A stretch of 28,317 bases of DNA from Bacilli bacterium. GTDB taxonomy: Bacteria > Bacillota_I > Bacilli_A > RF39 > UBA660. Positions within the stretch are counted from its first letter, which is position 1; each line of letters begins with the position of its first letter. The stretch covers positions 1 to 28,317 of the forward strand of contig JAEDNL010000012.1 in NCBI GenBank assembly GCA_016302505.1, given 5' to 3'. Position numbers and translations under genes: made by a program. Shown one piece after another: positions 21,006-28,317 of the stretch. Below the pieces are notes generated by a model. That model did no database searches. It was not told where the DNA came from and was given only the letters and a program-made list of their open reading frames with translations.

Positions 21006-22137
21006 CTTTTTTTATATTAATCACAATTTGATATTGCTCTTCTAAATCCATTTCATTAGTAGATATAATATTATTACTAATGTTTAACTCCTTTACTAAA
21101 TTTCTTATTTTTTCAATTACTTTTGGTAAACTAATTTTTTTATCACCTGATGACTGTTCATTATCAATATTTGCATCAATTTTAATATTTTCATAAACAA
21201 AATCATCATTCTTTTCTTCTTTTGGATTTGAAATTTTTTCTAATTCTAATTTTTCTATTTTATTTTCTATGTCAGGAGTTATATCACTATTAGTTATTTC
21301 ATTAATTTCTTTTATTTTATTCATAAAATTTTCTTGAAAAGGATTTATTGATAAAGAGCTTGTTTCAATATTTTTTAATTCTATTTGAGGTTGTTTTTGT
21401 TCTTCTGTCTCTTTTGTTATATTTTGTCCTATACTTATTACTTCCGGAACCTCTATATTTAAATATTCTTGTACGAATTTTTCATTTGAATTATTTGATG
21501 CTAAATTATTAATTTCTACACTATATTCTTCTTTTTTATTTAAAATATTACTTATTTCATCTTCTGTTTGTTTTACGGTTAGTTTTTCATTAATAATTTT
21601 ATTTAATAATTCAATTTGTTTTTCTTTATTATTTAAAGATAATAAACTTCTTGCATGTCGTTCAGAAATTTTATTATATAACAATGCTTCTTGAACTTCT
21701 TTTGGTAAATTTAAAAGTCTTAATTTATTAGCTATAGATGATTGACTAACTCCCAATTTATTAGCTATCTCATTTTGTGTAAAACCTCTATCTAATAATT
21801 TTTTATATGATTGTGCTTCTTCTATTACTGTGAGATTTTTTCTTTGAAGATTTTCTAATAAAGCTATTTCAGCACTTGTATTATCATCTGTTTGATTTAT
21901 TATAGCAGGTATTTTATTTAATCCGGCTAAAAGAGAAGCTTTATATCTTCTTTCGCCAGCAATTATCTCATATTTTTCACCAATTTTTCTAAGTACAATT
22001 GGCTGTATAACACCATATTTTTTTATAGATTCAGATAAACTATTTAACTCTTTTTCATCAAATGCTAACCTAGGTTGAAATCTATTAGGAATTATATCAT
22101 CAACTGAAACATACATTATTATATCTTTTTCTTTCAT
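21001..22137 (-). CDS. noc: nucleoid occlusion protein Noc (ParB family)
   Basis: 378 residues. CTP-binding ParB N-domain about 8-110 with GERRYKA (61-67) and ENLQRKNLTVIEEAQSY (95-111). The DNA-binding HTH FTQNEIANKLGVSQSSIANK (119-138) is followed by LRLLNLPKEVQEAL and SERHARSLL, which match Noc rather than Spo0J. C-terminal dimerisation segment at about 335-378 (EQYQIVINIKKE). Noc spreads from its sites on the chromosome and keeps division off the nucleoid. Differences from Bacillus Noc: the N-terminal amphipathic membrane helix (about 30 residues) is absent, and a linker of about 130 polar residues (200-330) is added. Position next to rsmG is the conserved one. Ribosome-binding site AGAGG with a 9-base spacing. 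Confidence 0.92.
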   Translation of the reverse strand: MKEKDIIMYVSVDDIIPNRFQPRLAFDEKELNSLSESIKKYGVIQPIVLRKIGEKYEIIAGERRYKASLLAGLNKIPAIINQTDDNTSAEIALLENLQRKNLTVIEEAQSYKKLLDRGFTQNEIANKLGVSQSSIANKLRLLNLPKEVQEALLYNKISERHARSLLSLNNKEKQIELLNKIINEKLTVKQTEDEISNILNKKEEYSVEINNLASNNSNEKFVQEYLNIEVPEVISIGQNITKETEEQKQPQIELKNIETSSLSINPFQENFMNKIKEINEITNSDITPDIENKIEKLELEKISNPKEEKNDDFVYENIKIDANIDNEQSSGDKKISLPKVIEKIRNLVKELNISNNIISTNEMDLEEQYQIVINIKKE

Positions 22138-22169
22138 TCTTTTTTCCTCTTTTCCCCTATTATATTTCT

Positions 22170-22198
22170 ATTTTAATTTATTTTTTATTTATTATCAA
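22170..22198 (-). promoter_or_regulatory. candidate noc promoter
   Basis: TTGATA (22198-22193) and TAAAAT (22175-22170), spacer 17. Confidence 0.5.
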
Positions 22199-22214
22199 GA
22201 ATATCAATATTATT

Positions 22215-22922
22215 TTACTTTTTTTTGTATTTTTTTACTAATATACTATAGTTTTTAGGATATTTTTTTAGTGTTATATTATTTTTTTTAAATAGTGGAA
22301 TCATCCTATTAGCGTTTTCAATAGGCAATTTATAATTATTAACTGATACTAACTCTAAATTGAATTCTTTTAACAATTTTTTATTTTCTAACTCACTATT
22401 ACATTCCACTTTTAAAGGTGCTAATATTCCATTTACTTTTAGTGTACTTGTTGATAATTCTATTATCATTGGTATCGATGTTACTGCTCTACACGTTACA
22501 TAATCAAAAATTTCTCTATTTTCTATACCAAATGTTTCGATTCGTGTACATACTATATTTACATTACTTAAATTAAATTCATTTTTTAGATATTCTAAAA
22601 ATTTACATTTTTTTTGATTTGATTCAACCAATATAACATTAACTTTTTTAAATAATATTGCTATTACCATTCCAGGAAAACCTGCCCCAGTACCAAAATC
22701 ACATAAAGAACATTCTTCTTTTAAATTAATATATTTACTTAAACAAATCGAATCATAAAAATGTAACAGAAAAACTTGTTTTTTATCTAAAATACTAGTC
22801 ATATTAAATTTTGTATTCCATTCTACTAATAAATTATAATATTTTTCAAATATATTATAAATTTCTTCTGTTATATTAATATTAATTTCTTTACAATATT
22901 TAATAAACTCTTCTTTAGTCAT
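22215..22922 (-). CDS. rsmG: 16S rRNA (guanine-527 N7)-methyltransferase
   Basis: 235 residues. SAM-binding motif DFGTGAGFPGMVIAI (near 75-89) and the family segment YNLLVEWNTKFNMTSI near 28-43. Adds m7G at position 527 of 16S rRNA, in the 530 loop; its loss gives low-level streptomycin resistance in other bacteria. The start overlaps the end of mnmG by 8 bases; last gene of mnmE-mnmG-rsmG. Confidence 0.95.
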   Translation of the reverse strand: MTKEEFIKYCKEININITEEIYNIFEKYYNLLVEWNTKFNMTSILDKKQVFLLHFYDSICLSKYINLKEECSLCDFGTGAGFPGMVIAILFKKVNVILVESNQKKCKFLEYLKNEFNLSNVNIVCTRIETFGIENREIFDYVTCRAVTSIPMIIELSTSTLKVNGILAPLKVECNSELENKKLLKEFNLELVSVNNYKLPIENANRMIPLFKKNNITLKKYPKNYSILVKKYKKK

Positions 22923-24774
22923 GATTATATTCCTTTTTTAAATATACTAGTAACATTGTTATATCAGCTGGATTTACACCACTTATTCTAGATGCTTGCC
23001 CAATAGTTAAAGGTCTTATTTTTGATAATTTTTGTCTTGCCTCTGTTGCTATATTTGATACTTTATTATAATCAATGTCATTTGGTATTTTTTTACTTTC
23101 TAATTTTAACATTTTTTCTACTTCATTTATAGTTTTATCAATATATCCTTTATATTTTATTTCAGTTTGTACCATTTCAACCACATCATCATCATATTTT
23201 TGATTTTTATAACGCAATAAATCTTTTGCATCTATTTCGGGCCTTTTTATTAAATTACTAAGTAGTATTTTATTATTTCTATTTGATGAATTATTTTGTT
23301 TTAAAAATAATTCTACTTCTTTAAGCGTTACATATGTATTATTTAAATAGTTTTTTAATTTTTCTACCTCACCAAGTATATTATGGTATTTCTTTTTTTC
23401 ATAATCATTTAATAAATTATATTTTTCTGCATATTTTGTTAATCTAATCATAGAATTATCATGTCTTAATAATAATCTAAATTCTGCTCTTGATGTTAAT
23501 AATCTATATGGTTCAGTTATTCCTTTATTAATTAAATCATCAATTAATACACCAATATATGCTTCATTTCTTTTTAAAATAAATGGCTCTTTATTATCTA
23601 TTTTTAATACTGCATTTATTCCAGCCATTAATCCTTGGGCAGCTGCTTCTTCATATCCACTTGTACCATTAATTTGTCCTGCTGTAAATAAATTTTCTAA
23701 AACTTTATTTTCTAAGTTCATTTTTAATTGTAAAGGATCAATTGCATCATATTCTATAGCATAACCATATTTTGTTATTATAACATCATGAAGGCCATCC
23801 ATAGTTTTTAATAATTTTTCTTGTATTGAATGTGGCATTGTTGTAGAAAAACCTCCTACATAATATTCAATATCATCACTTCTTTCAGGTTCTAAAAAAA
23901 TTTGATGTCTATCCTTATCATTAAATTTAACAACCTTATCTTCAATGGAAGGACAATATCTTGGTCCTATTCCTTTAATCATACCACTATATAAAGCACA
24001 CTTATCTAAATTATCGTTTATAATTTTATGTGTATTTTTATTAGTATAAGTTAAATAACATGGAATTTGTTTATCTATATCATATGTAGCTTTATAAAAG
24101 TTGCTAAATGTTAATATTTTATTATCACCATTTTCTACTTTTATTTCATCAAAATTTATACTGCTTTTTAAGATACGTGGTGGTGTACCAGTTTTTAGTC
24201 TAATAATATTAATTCCATTTTCTTTCAAAAAATTGCTTAAATACTTAGAGTTTTTTTCTCCATGTGGACCACCTTTATGTTTTTCATGACCACACATTAT
24301 ATCTGAATTTAAATAAGTACCTGTTGTTAAAATAACTACTTTACTATATATTTTTTCTCCATGTTCAGTTAATACACCGTGTACTTTTTTATCATTAACT
24401 ATTAATTCTTTAACTGTATCTTCTTTTATTGTTAAATTCTTTAATTTTTTTAATCTACTTAACATTTCTTTAGGATAATTAATTTTGCATCCTTGTGCTC
24501 TTAATGATCTTACACCAGGGCCTTTTTTTACATTTAGCATTTTAATTTGCAAGTGTGTCCTATCAATACAATATCCCATTTGACCACCTAAAGCATCTAT
24601 TTCTCTTACAACTATTCCTTTTGCAGAACCACCTATAGACGGATTACATGGCATATCAGCAATATTATTAATATTAATTGTAATCATTAATGTTTTCTTT
24701 CCCATTTTTGCACTTGCAGATGCTGCCTCACATCCAGCATGGCCACCACCTACTACAATTACATCATACTCCAT
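22915..24774 (-). CDS. mnmG: tRNA U34 carboxymethylaminomethyl synthesis protein MnmG
   Basis: 619 residues. FAD-binding motif VVGGGHAGCEAA (7-18), the conserved MPCNPSIGGSAKG and GPRYCPSIEDK segments, and the C-terminal helical domain that binds MnmE and tRNA (KIRPLTIGQASRISGVNPADI). With MnmE it makes cmnm5U34 in tRNAs reading NNA/NNG codons, using FAD, folate and glycine or ammonium. Gap to mnmE is 9 bases and overlap with rsmG is 8 bases, so this is a tight operon. Confidence 0.97.
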   Translation of the reverse strand: MEYDVIVVGGGHAGCEAASASAKMGKKTLMITININNIADMPCNPSIGGSAKGIVVREIDALGGQMGYCIDRTHLQIKMLNVKKGPGVRSLRAQGCKINYPKEMLSRLKKLKNLTIKEDTVKELIVNDKKVHGVLTEHGEKIYSKVVILTTGTYLNSDIMCGHEKHKGGPHGEKNSKYLSNFLKENGINIIRLKTGTPPRILKSSINFDEIKVENGDNKILTFSNFYKATYDIDKQIPCYLTYTNKNTHKIINDNLDKCALYSGMIKGIGPRYCPSIEDKVVKFNDKDRHQIFLEPERSDDIEYYVGGFSTTMPHSIQEKLLKTMDGLHDVIITKYGYAIEYDAIDPLQLKMNLENKVLENLFTAGQINGTSGYEEAAAQGLMAGINAVLKIDNKEPFILKRNEAYIGVLIDDLINKGITEPYRLLTSRAEFRLLLRHDNSMIRLTKYAEKYNLLNDYEKKKYHNILGEVEKLKNYLNNTYVTLKEVELFLKQNNSSNRNNKILLSNLIKRPEIDAKDLLRYKNQKYDDDVVEMVQTEIKYKGYIDKTINEVEKMLKLESKKIPNDIDYNKVSNIATEARQKLSKIRPLTIGQASRISGVNPADITMLLVYLKKEYNHD

Positions 24775-24783
24775 TTATATCAT

Positions 24784-26136
24784 CTACTTTCCTAAACAAA
24801 ATTTACTAAATATTTCATTTAATAAATCATTATCATTTACTTCGCCTGTTATACTTGATAATGTATTCCATAATCTTCTTAAGTCTATTTCTATCATGTC
24901 TACTTCATAATCTTTTTTTAATGCGGTCTCAATTTCACTAATTATTTTAATTGAATTATTAAGTAATCCTATTTGCCTTGCATTTGAGATATAAGTATAA
25001 TTTGACTCTCCTATATATTTTAAATCAAATATTTCAGATATTTTATTATTAATAGTATCTAAACATTTTTTATCAAATGTTGAAATATTAATATTATTAA
25101 ATTTAGCTAATTTATCGCATTTATAATTATTATTTTTATCACTTTTATTATATATTACTAATACATTTTTTTCCTTAACTTTATTTAATATTAATTCATC
25201 TTCTAAATCAAAACCAAATTCACTGTCTATTACAAATAATATTAAATCAGAATCATTTATCGCTTGTAAACTTTTTTTAACTCCTATTGATTCTACAACA
25301 TCATCTGTTTGATGTATTCCAGCTGTATCTAAAATATCAACTTTAACACCATCAATTATTAAATTACCTTCTACTATATCTCTAGTTGTTCCTTTAATAT
25401 TTGTTACAATAGCTTTATTTTCATTTAATAGTAAATTTAACAAACTACTTTTACCTACATTAGGTTTTCCAACAATTGATATTTTTAGACCATTTTTTAT
25501 TAACAAACCTTTTTTACTATTTTTTAATAAAGCATTTATAGTTGCTTTTACTTCACTTAAATTTTCTTTTATTATTTTTTTTGTTACGATTACAGCATCT
25601 TCATATTCTGGATAATCAATATTTACTTCTATGTTTGCGATTAAAGATAAAATTTTTTGCTTTAAAACTGAAATTTCATTAAATATTGTTTTATCTATTC
25701 CTTTTAAAGCCATTTTTCTTGATCCTTCAGTTTGTGCATTTATTAAATCACCAACTGCTTCTGCTTGTGTTAAATCTATTCTTCCATTTAAAAATGCTCT
25801 TTTTAAAAATTCTCCTGGTTCTGCAAGCCTAGCACCATTAGAAATTAATAATTCCATAACTTTGTTAACTGTTATATTTCCTCCATGAACATTAATTTCA
25901 ACTATATCTTCTGTTGTAAAACTTTTTGGAGATTTAAAAACACTCACTAAAACTTCATCTATCTTTTCATCATTTTCTATTATAAATCCATATGTAATAG
26001 TATGAGTATTCTTTTTACTTAAATCTTTATCAAATATTTTATTAACAATTTTAATAGAATTATTTCCACTAACTCTTATAACATTAATAGAACTTTCTCC
26101 CACTAAAGTTGCTACTGCACATATTGTATCTTCCAT
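24784..26136 (-). CDS. mnmE: tRNA modification GTPase MnmE
   Basis: 450 residues from MEDTICAVAT. The frame extends upstream to 26157, but AAAGGAA lies eight bases before the ATG at 26134-26136, and this N-terminus fits the family. Order: folate-binding N-domain, helical domain, GTPase domain with G1 GKPNVGKS (223-230), TTRD (250-253), DTAG (270-273) and NKSD. C-terminal FCLGK with the catalytic Cys447. Partner of MnmG. Own strong promoter; first gene of the operon. Confidence 0.97.
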   Translation of the reverse strand: MEDTICAVATLVGESSINVIRVSGNNSIKIVNKIFDKDLSKKNTHTITYGFIIENDEKIDEVLVSVFKSPKSFTTEDIVEINVHGGNITVNKVMELLISNGARLAEPGEFLKRAFLNGRIDLTQAEAVGDLINAQTEGSRKMALKGIDKTIFNEISVLKQKILSLIANIEVNIDYPEYEDAVIVTKKIIKENLSEVKATINALLKNSKKGLLIKNGLKISIVGKPNVGKSSLLNLLLNENKAIVTNIKGTTRDIVEGNLIIDGVKVDILDTAGIHQTDDVVESIGVKKSLQAINDSDLILFVIDSEFGFDLEDELILNKVKEKNVLVIYNKSDKNNNYKCDKLAKFNNINISTFDKKCLDTINNKISEIFDLKYIGESNYTYISNARQIGLLNNSIKIISEIETALKKDYEVDMIEIDLRRLWNTLSSITGEVNDNDLLNEIFSKFCLGK

Positions 26137-26158
26137 AATAGTTCCTTTCTTCCACAAG

Positions 26159-26187
26159 ATTATACCATAATAGTAATTAATTGTAAA
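26159..26187 (-). promoter_or_regulatory. promoter of mnmE-mnmG-rsmG
   Basis: TTTACA (26187-26182) and TATAAT (26164-26159), spacer 17, with TGG making an extended -10. Confidence 0.8.
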
Positions 26188-26211
26188 ATAAAAGAGTAAT
26201 AATTACTCTTT
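26187..26211 (-). terminator. terminator at the end of jag
   Basis: AAAGAGTA (26211-26204) and TACTCTTT (26198-26191), 8-bp stem, 5-base loop, followed by the T-rich TTTTATTTT. It includes the jag stop codon; the -35 of the mnmE promoter follows at once. Confidence 0.65.
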
Positions 26212-26820
26212 ATTTTCAATATATTTTACTACTACACATCTATTTGGCTCTTTACCCTCACTTTCAGTTTTAATATATTTAAAATTTTGTAAAGCTGAAT
26301 GAACTATTTTTCTTTCATAAGAATTCATTGGGTCTAATTTAATATTTATTTTAGATAATGTTACTTCTCTACCTATTTTTTTTGCATTCTTTTCTAAAAA
26401 ATAATCTTGTTTTTGTCTATAATTTTCGACATCAATAGATAAATCAATATAAATATCCAGCATAGTATAAAGTGATTGTTTTACATATATTTGAATTGAA
26501 TTTAATATATGACCTCTTTTTCCTATTAATAATGAATTATTTTTTGAAAATATTTCATATTTAATTTTTTTATCTCTTATTTTAGTTTCAACATTTGATT
26601 GAATATTTAAAGCATTTAATAATTCTAATATTATATTTCTTCCTGTTTCTGCTATATCAGTTAGTTTTACAACCTCAATAGTATATTTTTTGCCACTAAA
26701 TAACCCACCTTTTTCTTCATAAAATTTTGTAAAAACTTCATCTTCTTTAACATTTAATTCTTGTAATGCTTTATCTAAGAGACCATCTTTAATTTTTGCT
26801 TGAAATTTATATTTTTCCAT
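26203..26820 (-). CDS. khpB: RNA-binding protein KhpB/Jag (Jag-N, KH, R3H)
   Basis: 205 residues. Jag-N domain at 1-52 (QAKIKDGLLDKALQELNVK), KH domain at about 60-130 with the GKRG loop (100-103), and R3H domain at about 140-203 with RKIVH (170-174). All three domains of Jag are present; the linker between Jag-N and KH is very short. KhpB binds RNA, often with KhpA, and links cell-wall elongation and division in streptococci. It follows yidC by 4 bases, the conserved arrangement. Confidence 0.94.
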   Translation of the reverse strand: MEKYKFQAKIKDGLLDKALQELNVKEDEVFTKFYEEKGGLFSGKKYTIEVVKLTDIAETGRNIILELLNALNIQSNVETKIRDKKIKYEIFSKNNSLLIGKRGHILNSIQIYVKQSLYTMLDIYIDLSIDVENYRQKQDYFLEKNAKKIGREVTLSKINIKLDPMNSYERKIVHSALQNFKYIKTESEGKEPNRCVVVKYIENKE

Positions 26821-26824
26821 ATTA

Positions 26825-27736
26825 TTATAACTTTCCTTTCTTTAATACTAAATTTTGTATTACTGTAAATCCATTTGAAACTATCCAGTATAATGCTATT
26901 GACGTTGGTAATCCAAATGATACAAATGATATAAATACAATCATAAAAGTACTCATCATTTTCATTTGTTTTGCTTGTTCTTCATTTGATGCTGTATTCA
27001 TATTTTTAAATGAAAAAACTGTTGCTAAAATAATTAATGCTACTAATATTATATACCAATAATTACCTGATTTAATTCCTTCTAATGGTGTTGTTCCTAA
27101 ATTAAATACTAAAAAGTTTTTTTCAAAAAATGCTGGTACTCTATAGACTGCTTCTAAAAATGCAAAAAATATAGGTAATTGTAAAAATGCAAATAAACAA
27201 CTTGAAAATGGATTTATATCATATTTTTTATATATAAGCATCATTTCTTGACTTTTTGCCATCATAGAATCTCTGTCATCTTTACCTTTATATTTCTTTT
27301 CCAATTTACTTAAATCCTTTTGAGCTTTTTGCATATTTATATTCATGTTTGTTGATTTTTTAGAAATTGGGAACATTAAAAGTCTCAATATTAGTCCAAC
27401 AATCATTATTGCAAGTCCATAATTTTTAACTATCAATCCAATTTTAACAATAATCCATGCCAAAGGTTTAACAAATAATGATGTCCATAAACCTTCATAG
27501 CCACCTGAATTAATTTTTAAATCACTGCATTTTGGTAAATCTTCATATTTTATTGATAATTTTTTATTATTGTCTTTATATATTTTAACTAACTCTTTTG
27601 TTTCTGGTTTACATATTATATTAGAAACATATGATTTTTGTTCATTTTTTTCTTTATCTATAACCACATTAAATCTTTTTGTACAACCACTTAATGATAA
27701 TAATATCAAAAGTATAATAATAATTTTTTTTCTCAT
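26825..27736 (-). CDS. yidC: membrane protein insertase YidC/OxaA (SpoIIIJ type)
   Basis: 303 residues. Lipoprotein signal with lipobox LSGC (Cys18), then an extracytoplasmic region (19-90) and about five TM segments between about 92 and 295. The conserved cavity Arg is at 118 (LILRLLMFPISKK), followed by a charged cytoplasmic hairpin 123-165. It inserts membrane proteins alone or with SecYEG. The extracytoplasmic region before TM1 is longer than in the Bacillus homologue. It overlaps rnpA by ATGA, so the two are translationally coupled; next gene is jag. Confidence 0.95.
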   Translation of the reverse strand: MRKKIIIILLILLSLSGCTKRFNVVIDKEKNEQKSYVSNIICKPETKELVKIYKDNNKKLSIKYEDLPKCSDLKINSGGYEGLWTSLFVKPLAWIIVKIGLIVKNYGLAIMIVGLILRLLMFPISKKSTNMNINMQKAQKDLSKLEKKYKGKDDRDSMMAKSQEMMLIYKKYDINPFSSCLFAFLQLPIFFAFLEAVYRVPAFFEKNFLVFNLGTTPLEGIKSGNYWYIILVALIILATVFSFKNMNTASNEEQAKQMKMMSTFMIVFISFVSFGLPTSIALYWIVSNGFTVIQNLVLKKGKL

Positions 27737-28056
27737 CTATTTTCTCCTTTCAAGATTTTCATTAAATTATCTCTAATTTGAGCATAAGTCAATGTTAAAA
27801 TATTAACTCTTAATATTATAACATAATCTTTAGAAAAATTAATACTATTTTTAATTAAAATATCTTTTATTCTTCTTTTATATAGATTTCTAACATGTGC
27901 TTTTCCAATTTTTTTACTAACACTTATGCAATATCTATTATAATTATAAGAATTTGAAGAATAATAAATTATGAAATATTTGTTAATAATTTTTTTTGAT
28001 TTTTTTATAATTTTTTGAATTTCTTCATTTTTTCTTATGATATATTTTTTATTCAT
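27733..28056 (-). CDS. rnpA: RNase P protein component
   Basis: 107 residues. Conserved RNR-type segment KAHVRNLYKRRIKDILIKN and basic composition. It binds the RNase P RNA and helps 5' maturation of tRNAs; the RNA partner is not in this window. Ribosome-binding site GAGTGATTAG before the ATG. A terminator separates it from rpmH, and a TATAAT lies in front of it, so it is not simply co-transcribed with rpmH. Confidence 0.93.
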   Translation of the reverse strand: MNKKYIIRKNEEIQKIIKKSKKIINKYFIIYYSSNSYNYNRYCISVSKKIGKAHVRNLYKRRIKDILIKNSINFSKDYVIILRVNILTLTYAQIRDNLMKILKGENR

Positions 28057-28077
28057 CTAATCACTCACTTTAATATT

Positions 28078-28083
28078 ATTATA
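28078..28083 (-). promoter_or_regulatory. -10 element of a candidate rnpA promoter
   Basis: A perfect TATAAT (28083-28078) about 22 bases before the rnpA ATG, directly after the rpmH terminator. No good -35. Confidence 0.35.
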
Positions 28084-28112
28084 CAAAAAAAATTACTCAT
28101 TAAAAAGTAATT
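28084..28112 (-). terminator. rpmH terminator
   Basis: AATTACT (28112-28106) pairs with AGTAATT (28097-28091), 7 bp, 8-base loop, then a T run. Confidence 0.7.
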
Positions 28113-28116
28113 ATTT

Positions 28117-28236
28117 TTATTTTGATAGTTCTTTTCTACCTTTAGATCTTCTTGCTTTTAATATTTTAGTACTTCTATTTAAAAAACCAGAAGTTTTACT
28201 TTTTTTTCTATTATTAGGTTGGAATGTTCTTTTCAT
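28117..28236 (-). CDS. rpmH: 50S ribosomal protein L34 (short form)
   Basis: 39 residues, MKRTFQPNNRKK at the start and ARRSKGRKELSK at the end, clearly L34. The usual protein has 44 residues; the segment RMxTKNGRKVL is here RSTKIL, a loss of five residues including the NGRK turn. A strong GGAGG is eight bases before the ATG, and a perfect promoter is upstream. L34 is a very basic protein bound to 23S rRNA. It normally sits next to dnaA and oriC, which should lie beyond the right edge of the window. Confidence 0.93.
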   Translation of the reverse strand: MKRTFQPNNRKKSKTSGFLNRSTKILKARRSKGRKELSK

Positions 28237-28270
28237 TTTAATACCTCCGTTTCCGTTTCAACTGAGTTAG

Positions 28271-28299
28271 ATTATATAATAATTGATATTAATTGTCAA
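28271..28299 (-). promoter_or_regulatory. consensus rpmH promoter
   Basis: TTGACA (28299-28294) and TATAAT (28276-28271), spacer 17: a full match to the housekeeping-sigma consensus. Confidence 0.9.
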
Positions 28300-28317
28300 T
28301 AATATTTCATTATTTGT

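Noticed and set aside
1..28317. UGA reassigned to Trp as in Mollicutes
   Set aside because: All core proteins are full length under the standard code, Trp is encoded by TGG, and TGA terminates genes such as the third Xre gene and rnpA.

Overview
This is a very AT-rich bacterial chromosome segment from an anaerobic, low-GC Firmicute, probably one of the uncultured Bacilli/Erysipelotrichia-like lineages near the Mollicutes. Evidence for this: the rpmH-rnpA-yidC-jag-mnmE-mnmG-rsmG-noc gene order typical of Firmicute origin regions, the RNA polymerase delta subunit, SpoIIR, an [FeFe] hydrogenase, and cell-wall genes (murA, class A PBP). UGA is used as a stop (for example at 6078-6080 and in rnpA) and every reading frame stays open under the standard bacterial code, so this is not a UGA-Trp mollicute. 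The origin and dnaA probably lie just beyond the right edge. Most genes are on the minus strand, co-directional with a fork moving leftward.

Layout, left to right. 1-2.1 kb (+): a ClpC-like protein with only one AAA+ module, then a YugP-type membrane zinc peptidase. 2.1-3.2 kb (-): rpsF-ssb-rpsR with a consensus promoter and a candidate S6:S18-binding leader. 3.2-5.1 kb (-): typA. 5.1-8.65 kb is the accessory part: three related small Xre repressors arranged convergently and divergently, an unknown protein translationally coupled to the third, a Fic-family protein with a damaged active-site motif, a small exported protein, and about 450 nt of structured non-coding RNA with its own promoter and terminator. 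8.65-12.2 kb (-): [FeFe] hydrogenase and an OmpR-type two-component system. 12.3-15.4 kb (-): a small acidic protein, rpmE (L31) behind a switch-like leader, a membrane-anchored SGNH-like remnant, murA and spoIIR. 15.4-17.7 kb (-): rpoE-prfA-prmC. 17.8-19.7 kb (+): class A penicillin-binding protein. 19.7-20.9 kb (-): SPFH protein with a zinc ribbon. 21-28.3 kb (-): noc, the rsmG-mnmG-mnmE operon, jag-yidC-rnpA and rpmH.

The core genes serve translation, tRNA modification, membrane-protein insertion, chromosome segregation and envelope synthesis. The least explained parts are the 5.1-8.6 kb cluster (repressor switch, unknown partner, degenerate Fic, structured RNA) and several core proteins with altered architecture: single-ring ClpC-like ATPase, Noc without its membrane helix, 39-residue L34 and a hydrogenase with a non-standard H-cluster motif. 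Several start codons were moved inward from the longest reading frame because the ribosome-binding site lies inside it; these are rpsF, the second Xre gene, fic, the exported protein and mnmE.
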